Assembly: GCA_963735045.1 (NCBI GenBank) | Contig: CAVTIZ010000003.1 | Span: forward strand, 992,001-1,056,000 | Origin: Salsipaludibacter sp963735045 | GTDB lineage: Bacteria; Actinomycetota; Nitriliruptoria; Nitriliruptorales; Nitriliruptoraceae | Length of the DNA: 64,000 nucleotides | Reading direction: 5' to 3' | Shown here: piece after piece, positions 59,514 through 64,000 of the stretch | Position numbering within the stretch: the first letter of the stretch is position 1 | How the letters are laid out: each line of letters opens with the position of its first letter | Made by a program: the position numbers and the translations under genes | The notes under the pieces: generated by a model | The model's database searches: none | What the model was told of the DNA's origin: nothing | The model's input: only the letters and a program-made list of their open reading frames with translations

Positions 59514-62459
59514 GTGGGGGACACGAGCGAGCCACGACTCGTGCAGCTGTCGTTCGTCCCCGACCCCGACGCGCCGGCTGCCGGCTCGTTCGCGGCCTGG
59601 GGAGTCGCCGACCTCCGCGGGGCGCTCGACGGGCTGTCGCTGCCCGCCGGTGAGTCCGGGAAGCTGGACCACGCGCTCGGCCACGTCGAGGCCCGGATGT
59701 TGCCGCTGGTGGCCACACTGCGTCGTCTGGCGGAGCTGCCGACCTCGGAGAACTGGCCGGACTACGCCCGCCCCTCCGACAGCGTGCTGGCCTGGTCGCT
59801 GGCGGCCAAGTTCGGGCTCGAACTGGTCACGTCGGGCCGGATCCTGCCCCGTGTCGCCGCCACCTCCGCCCCCGACACCGCGCTCGCGCGCTGGGTCGCC
59901 GTGCCGCCCCTGGACGGCCGCCGCGAACGCCTCGCCGACCTGTTGCCGGCCGCCGCGCACGCGGTCATGGAGGACGGTGGCCCCAAGCACGCCCTGCCGG
60001 CACTGTCGGCCTTCCTCGACGCGGTCGCCGACGCCTGTGGCCATGGGGGTCACCGTCCGGTTCCGCGCGCCGACCGGCGCCGTTCCGCCCGGCCCTTCGA
60101 CGAGCTGTTGCTGGAGGGACTGACCGGCGAGGACCCCGTCGTGGCACCGCTGCGACGTGCCGGCGACGAACTGGCCGCCGACGTCACGGAGTGGTTGCAG
60201 CCCGCGATGGGCGATGCCGGCCGCGCGGACCTGCGCCTGGCCATGCGCCTGGTCGCCCCCGACGTCGAGGACGGTGGTGCCGACCTGGTCGTGTCCGACC
60301 AGCCGTGGCGGCTGGAGCTGCTGTTGCAGTCCGTCCACGAGTCCGACGACGTCGTCGACGCCGAGGCCGTCTGGGACGGCAGCGCCACCGAACTCGGTGG
60401 CCGGCGCCTCGACGGCGCCCAGGGCGTGCTGGTGCGTGGCCTGGTGGATGCGGCCGCGACCTTCCCGCCCCTGGACCGCGCCCTGGACGAACAGCGCCCC
60501 ACCATCGTGGAGCTGTCGTCGGCCGAGGCCGCCGACCTGCTGTCGGAGGGCGTGCGCGAACTGACCGCCGCCGGCATCGGCCTGCTGCTGCCGCCGGACC
60601 TGCGCGAGGTGAACACCCAGCGCCTCCGCCCACGGTTGCGGATCGGCCAGACCACACCCGTGACCGGTCGCCTCGACAGCACCGGCATCCTCGACCGCCA
60701 GGCCCTCACCAGCTTCCAGTACGAGGTTGCCCTGGGCGACGACGTGCTCGACGCCGAGGACTTCGCGACGGTCATGGACCTCGAGCGCAGCCTCGTGCGC
60801 TGGCGCGGCCAGTGGGTGCGCATCGATCGCGACGAGGCCTCCCGCATCGGCGAGCTCGCCGGCACCAGCGGGACCATGGAACTGACCGAGGCGGTCGCGT
60901 CCGCGCTGGCTGGCCACACCGAACGCGACGACGACGACCTCGAGGTCGTGGCGGTGGGCGACATCGCCGACCTGCTCGACCGCCTGCGTGCCCAGCCGGC
61001 ACCCACGGACGCCGAGATCATCGCGATCGAGGGCGACCTGCGTGAGTACCAGGAGCGCGGCGTGGCGTGGCTGCAGCAGATGGCGGCGATGGGGGCCGGC
61101 GGCGTGTTGGCCGACGAGATGGGACTGGGCAAGACCATCATGGCCATCGCCCTGTTGACGTCGCGACCCCAGGACCGTCCCCACCTGGTGGTCTGCCCGA
61201 CCTCGGTGGTGGGCAACTGGGAACGCGAGCTGACACGCTTCGCCCCGAAGCTGTCGGTCATCCGCCACCACGGGCCGGACCGCCCGGTGTCCCCGCGCCA
61301 GATCCCCCCGGGCCACGTCGTGCTGACGTCCTACGCCCTGCTGCGACGCGACGTCGGGCTGCTGTCCCAGATCGACTGGGACATCACCATCTTCGACGAG
61401 GCGCAGCAGATCAAGAACGCCAGTTCCCAGGGTGCCAAGGCGGCGCGCACCCTCCCGGCACGGGCCCGCTTCGCCCTGACCGGGACCCCGATCGAGAACC
61501 GGCTGGCCGAGCTGTGGTCCATCCTGGACCTCACCAACCCCGGCATGCTGGGTCCCCAACGTCGCTTCACCCGGCGCTACGCCGTGCCCATCGAGCGCTG
61601 GCGCGACGAGGAGGCCGCGGCACAGCTGCGGCGCCTGATCGCGCCGTTCGTGATGCGGCGTCGCAAGAACGACCCCGACGTCGCCGTCGACCTGCCCGAG
61701 AAGCAGGAGCTGACGGTCATGACCGGGTTGACGCGCGAGCAGACGGTGCTCTACCAGCGCGCCATCGACCAGGCCTTCGAGTCCGGGCTGGGCTCCACGG
61801 CCTTCGAGCGCCGCGGCCGCATCCTCGCGCTGCTCACACGGCTCAAGCAGATCTGCAACCATCCGCGCCAGTTCCTGCGCGACGGCGGTGCCCTGGCGGG
61901 ACGCTCCGGCAAGCTGGATCGCGTGACCGAGTTGCTCGACGAGGTCCTGTCCAACGACGACCGGGCGCTGGTGTTCACCCAGTTCCGGGAGATGGGCGAC
62001 CTGCTGACCGACCACCTCACCGAACAGCTGGGACTCAGCGAGGTCCCGTTCCTCCACGGGGGCACGCCGTTGGCCAAGCGCGAGGAGATGGTCGACGCGT
62101 TCCAGGAGGGGACCGCGCCACCGATCCTGCTGGTGTCGCTGCGGGCCGGCGGGACCGGGCTCAACCTGACCAACGCCAACCACGTCGTGCACTACGACCG
62201 TTGGTGGAACCCGGCCGTGGAGGACCAGGCCACCGACCGCGTCCACCGCATCGGCCAGCGGCGGGCGGTGACCGTGCATCGCATGGTCACCTCCGGCACC
62301 GTCGAGGAGCGCATCGACGAGGTGCTGGAGCGCAAGCGGGCCATCGCCGAGTCCGTCGTCGGGGACTCCGAGGCGTGGATCACCGAACTGGGCGACGACG
62401 AGGTCCGGGAGCTCGTGTCGCTGTCGGCGGAGGCCTTCGACGACGAGGACGCGGCATGA
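59514..62459 (+). CDS. SNF2 family DNA translocase/helicase
   Basis: A 981-residue bacterial SNF2 protein. Residues 1-470 are the SNF2-associated N-terminal region (HEPxxxP-like blocks absent from other helicases); then motif I DEMGLGKTI with Lys540, motif II DEAQ (628-631), motif III LTGTPIENR, and helicase C-terminal motifs LVSLRAGGTGLNLT and DRVHRIGQRRAV. Members translocate on double-stranded DNA. GTG start. The stop overlaps the next start by ATGA. Confidence 0.93.
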   Translation: MGDTSEPRLVQLSFVPDPDAPAAGSFAAWGVADLRGALDGLSLPAGESGKLDHALGHVEARMLPLVATLRRLAELPTSENWPDYARPSDSVLAWSLAAKFGLELVTSGRILPRVAATSAPDTALARWVAVPPLDGRRERLADLLPAAAHAVMEDGGPKHALPALSAFLDAVADACGHGGHRPVPRADRRRSARPFDELLLEGLTGEDPVVAPLRRAGDELAADVTEWLQPAMGDAGRADLRLAMRLVAPDVEDGGADLVVSDQPWRLELLLQSVHESDDVVDAEAVWDGSATELGGRRLDGAQGVLVRGLVDAAATFPPLDRALDEQRPTIVELSSAEAADLLSEGVRELTAAGIGLLLPPDLREVNTQRLRPRLRIGQTTPVTGRLDSTGILDRQALTSFQYEVALGDDVLDAEDFATVMDLERSLVRWRGQWVRIDRDEASRIGELAGTSGTMELTEAVASALAGHTERDDDDLEVVAVGDIADLLDRLRAQPAPTDAEIIAIEGDLREYQERGVAWLQQMAAMGAGGVLADEMGLGKTIMAIALLTSRPQDRPHLVVCPTSVVGNWERELTRFAPKLSVIRHHGPDRPVSPRQIPPGHVVLTSYALLRRDVGLLSQIDWDITIFDEAQQIKNASSQGAKAARTLPARARFALTGTPIENRLAELWSILDLTNPGMLGPQRRFTRRYAVPIERWRDEEAAAQLRRLIAPFVMRRRKNDPDVAVDLPEKQELTVMTGLTREQTVLYQRAIDQAFESGLGSTAFERRGRILALLTRLKQICNHPRQFLRDGGALAGRSGKLDRVTELLDEVLSNDDRALVFTQFREMGDLLTDHLTEQLGLSEVPFLHGGTPLAKREEMVDAFQEGTAPPILLVSLRAGGTGLNLTNANHVVHYDRWWNPAVEDQATDRVHRIGQRRAVTVHRMVTSGTVEERIDEVLERKRAIAESVVGDSEAWITELGDDEVRELVSLSAEAFDDEDAA

Positions 62460-63346
62460 CCGTCGGACAGGACCTCGCCCGCGCCTACCTCGCCGCCGTG
62501 GCCGGCAAGGACCCGGCCCGCCAGCGATGGCTGGACCGGGGCCGCCGTGGCGCCGGCCACCACGTCGACGCGCTGCGGATCGAACCCGGGCGTGCCCGCC
62601 TGCGGGTGCCCAGTTCGCGAGGTCGCTCGCCGGAGGTCGTCGTGACGACCGACGTGCTCGCGGGCGACGACTGGGAGCGGGTGATCGACGTCGCCGGGGC
62701 CAACCTGCGCTCGACGGCCGACCTGCTCGCCGGTCGCCTCCCCGCCGACCTCGCCCGGCCGGAACTGCTGGTGCCCGCCGACGTCGCCGCCCGCTGCTCG
62801 GGCGACGCCAGCCCGTGCAAGCACGAGGCCGTCGCCCACCACGTGATCGCCGTGGCCATCGAACGCGACCCGTTCCGGTTGCTGCAGTGGCGTGGACACC
62901 GCCGCCAGGACCTGCTCACGGCCCTCCGCCGGGTCCGTGGTGCCACGGGTGCGTCCGGCGAGGCCACCCTCGACCTGTCCGAGCCGTTCACGGCCCGGGG
63001 TTCCCTGGACCTGGCGGTGCACCCGCGGCCGCCGACCGACGTCACCGGCCTGCTCGACCGGCTCGGACCGCCACCGGGGATCGACGACCCCGAGCCACTC
63101 GAACTGGCCCTGGCGCGGGCCGCCGACATGGCGTGGCGCCTTGCCGCCGGCGAGGGCGCCGACGTCGCCGACGACGAGGTCCTGCTGGCCGAGCTCCGTG
63201 CCCAGCGGGTGACGAGCGCCGATCGCCTCGCCGACGCGCTCGGGCTGGACGCCGGGACCGTCGGCGACCACCTGGACCGGCTCTACGACGACGGGGCCGT
63301 CCTGCGCATGGGCAGCGGTGACGGCGCGCGCTACCGCGCGGCCTGA
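62456..63346 (+). CDS. SNF2-associated SWIM-type zinc finger protein
   Basis: A 296-residue protein that commonly accompanies bacterial SNF2 genes. The SWIM-like site is RCSGDASPCKHEAV followed by DPFRLLQWRG; the usual CxC start has lost its second Cys (CSG instead of CSC), so zinc binding may be weakened. The C-terminal 80 residues look like a winged helix (SADRLADALGLDAGTVGDHLDRLYDDGAVL). It is four-base coupled to the SNF2 gene. Confidence 0.82.
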   Translation: MTVGQDLARAYLAAVAGKDPARQRWLDRGRRGAGHHVDALRIEPGRARLRVPSSRGRSPEVVVTTDVLAGDDWERVIDVAGANLRSTADLLAGRLPADLARPELLVPADVAARCSGDASPCKHEAVAHHVIAVAIERDPFRLLQWRGHRRQDLLTALRRVRGATGASGEATLDLSEPFTARGSLDLAVHPRPPTDVTGLLDRLGPPPGIDDPEPLELALARAADMAWRLAAGEGADVADDEVLLAELRAQRVTSADRLADALGLDAGTVGDHLDRLYDDGAVLRMGSGDGARYRAA

Positions 63347-63395
63347 CGACCCCGACCGGCCGTGGCCGTACCGTCGCCACGCTGTCACCACGCGA

Positions 63396-63401
63396 TAACC
63401 T
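63396..63401 (+). promoter_or_regulatory. -10 element for the small IDPGT protein
   Basis: TAACCT, 51 bases before the GTG at 63453. Confidence 0.4.
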
Positions 63402-63452
63402 CGGCGTCACCCTACGACGTCGGTCGCAGACCCGGCTCACAAAGGATCGTCC

Positions 63453-63650
63453 GTGCGCAAACGACTCGGCCTCACCACGCTGTGGACCCTCGCGGCCCTG
63501 CTGGTGGTCATCCCGGCCGCCAGCGCCTACATCGACCCGGGCACGACGGCGGTGCTCTTCCAGGGCCTGATCGCCGGCCTCGCCGCGGCCGGGACGGCCA
63601 TCGCGATGTTCTGGAGTCGCATCGTGGGGTTCTTCCGCAAGCGCAACTGA
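63453..63650 (+). CDS. Small membrane protein with IDPGT motif
   Basis: A 65-residue protein: signal-like helix (7-25), then AYIDPGTTAVLFQ and a second helix, ending in Arg/Lys. Small proteins with an IDPGxGS/T-type motif are widespread in bacteria beside phosphatase, sulfatase or methyltransferase genes; role unknown. GTG start; a 9-bp hairpin follows. Confidence 0.7.
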   Translation: MRKRLGLTTLWTLAALLVVIPAASAYIDPGTTAVLFQGLIAGLAAAGTAIAMFWSRIVGFFRKRN

Positions 63651-63658
63651 GCACCGAC

Positions 63659-63689
63659 CGCTCGCCGCCGGTGGACCCGACGGCGAGCG
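63659..63689 (+). terminator. Hairpin after the small IDPGT gene
   Basis: CGCTCGCCG (63659-63667) and CGGCGAGCG (63681-63689) pair perfectly over a 13-base loop, 9 bases after the stop. Confidence 0.5.
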
Positions 63690-63804
63690 CGCGACGACGC
63701 ACCCGACCTCGACCGGCCCCCGTGACGACGCCGCCGCGTCGTCGACGCTCGGGCCGGTCGCGGCATGACCAGACCCATCCGCGAACCACCAGGACGAGCT
63801 CCCG

Positions 63805-64000
63805 ATGACCATCACCCGCGTGGCCGGGTCCTTCCGGGATCCGGCCGGATTCGTGTTCACCCGTGACGGCCGCCTGTTGCGGCAGGTCAACCAGCGCCAC
63901 GCCTCGACGTGGGACGCCGTGGCGTCCTCGGGGTTGTTCCCGGCGTTGTGGGAGGCCGACCTGCTGGTCGGCCACCGGGAGGTCGACCGTGCACTGGGCA
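63805..64000 (+). CDS. SAM-dependent methyltransferase, start only
   Basis: The frame opens at ATG 63805 and runs off the window after 65 residues. FRDPAGFVFTRDGRLLRQVNQ followed by LWEADLLVGHREVD is the start of a family of class I methyltransferases in which these residues precede the SAM-binding core; the core itself is beyond the edge. Substrate unknown. Confidence 0.6.
   Translation, partial: MTITRVAGSFRDPAGFVFTRDGRLLRQVNQRHASTWDAVASSGLFPALWEADLLVGHREVDRALG

Noticed and set aside
58173..62279. A 4.1-kb open frame on the minus strand across the SNF2 gene
   Set aside because: Only its last 370 codons (LysM/M23) are coding; the rest mirrors SNF2 codons whose third-position G/C removes stops. 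Gly/Arg/Gln/His-rich with no motif.

Overview
The window is a gene-dense chromosomal segment of a very GC-rich Actinomycetota. The evidence is an actinobacterial qcrCAB respiratory operon with a diheme QcrC, an Rpf-type transglycosylase, inositol-1-phosphate synthase, DUF3151, the DUF3090/MSMEG_4193/SCO1664 gene trio, an IdeR-like iron box, and almost exclusive G/C at third codon positions. The exact lineage cannot be read from the sequence; a deep-branching group such as Nitriliruptoria is only a guess. No transposase, integrase, prophage, rRNA or CRISPR array is visible.

Layout. 1-1.2 kb: end of a nucleotide-sugar-type epimerase and an amicyanin-like cupredoxin. 1.2-6.1 kb: a minus-strand coxMSL operon for form I aerobic CO dehydrogenase (active-site AYACSFR) ending in an XdhC/CoxI-YHS fusion. 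6.2-8.8 kb: a cation efflux protein, a fructosamine-kinase homologue, a frameshifted small ORF and a YetF-type membrane protein. 8.8-11.6 kb: an Fe-S photolyase overlapping a second photolyase-like gene whose two domains are in the reverse order. 11.7-19.9 kb: a PLP lyase, a methyltransferase, a copper-storage protein, a zinc peptidase, the phosphatase/DUF3090/SCO1664 trio, then recO, a deaminase and uppS. 19.9-23.9 kb: minus-strand deoC, membrane protein, aldehyde dehydrogenase and a short, frameshifted aldehyde dehydrogenase. 24-31.4 kb: small membrane proteins, DedA, iron permease under an IdeR box, glyS-aroA and ino1. 31.4-32.9 kb: a less GC-rich patch with DUF6325 and a truncated SDR. 33-38.6 kb: M61 peptidase, DUF3151, dnaG, a probable HTH/LAGLIDADG-like protein and tRNA-Asn. 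38.7-42.8 kb: ACT protein and qcrCAB. 43-50 kb: MTH1187 protein, Rpf, acyl-CoA dehydrogenase, PhyH-type oxygenase, TypA and a lipoprotein. 50.6-64 kb: tRNA-Ile2, amidase, LapA, HerA-like ATPase, RF3, hemolysin III, gamma carbonic anhydrase, a LysM/M23 peptidase, a SNF2 helicase with a SWIM-type partner, and the first part of a methyltransferase.

How the genes fit together. CO dehydrogenase can feed electrons into a quinol pool that the QcrCAB complex oxidises, so the window suggests an aerobic organism that scavenges CO, with deoxyribose and acyl-CoA catabolism and strong light-damage repair. Three copper-related features (cupredoxin, Cu-storage protein, Mo-Cu CO dehydrogenase) lie within 14 kb. 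Upstream of many genes a TAnnnT -10 hexamer (TAGCCT, TACCGT, TAGCGT and similar) recurs; the one 9 bases before tRNA-Ile2 calibrates it, and several lie so close to the start codon that leaderless mRNA is likely. Many neighbours are joined by 4-base ATGA or GTGA overlaps. GC-rich perfect hairpins without U-tracts separate most converging genes.
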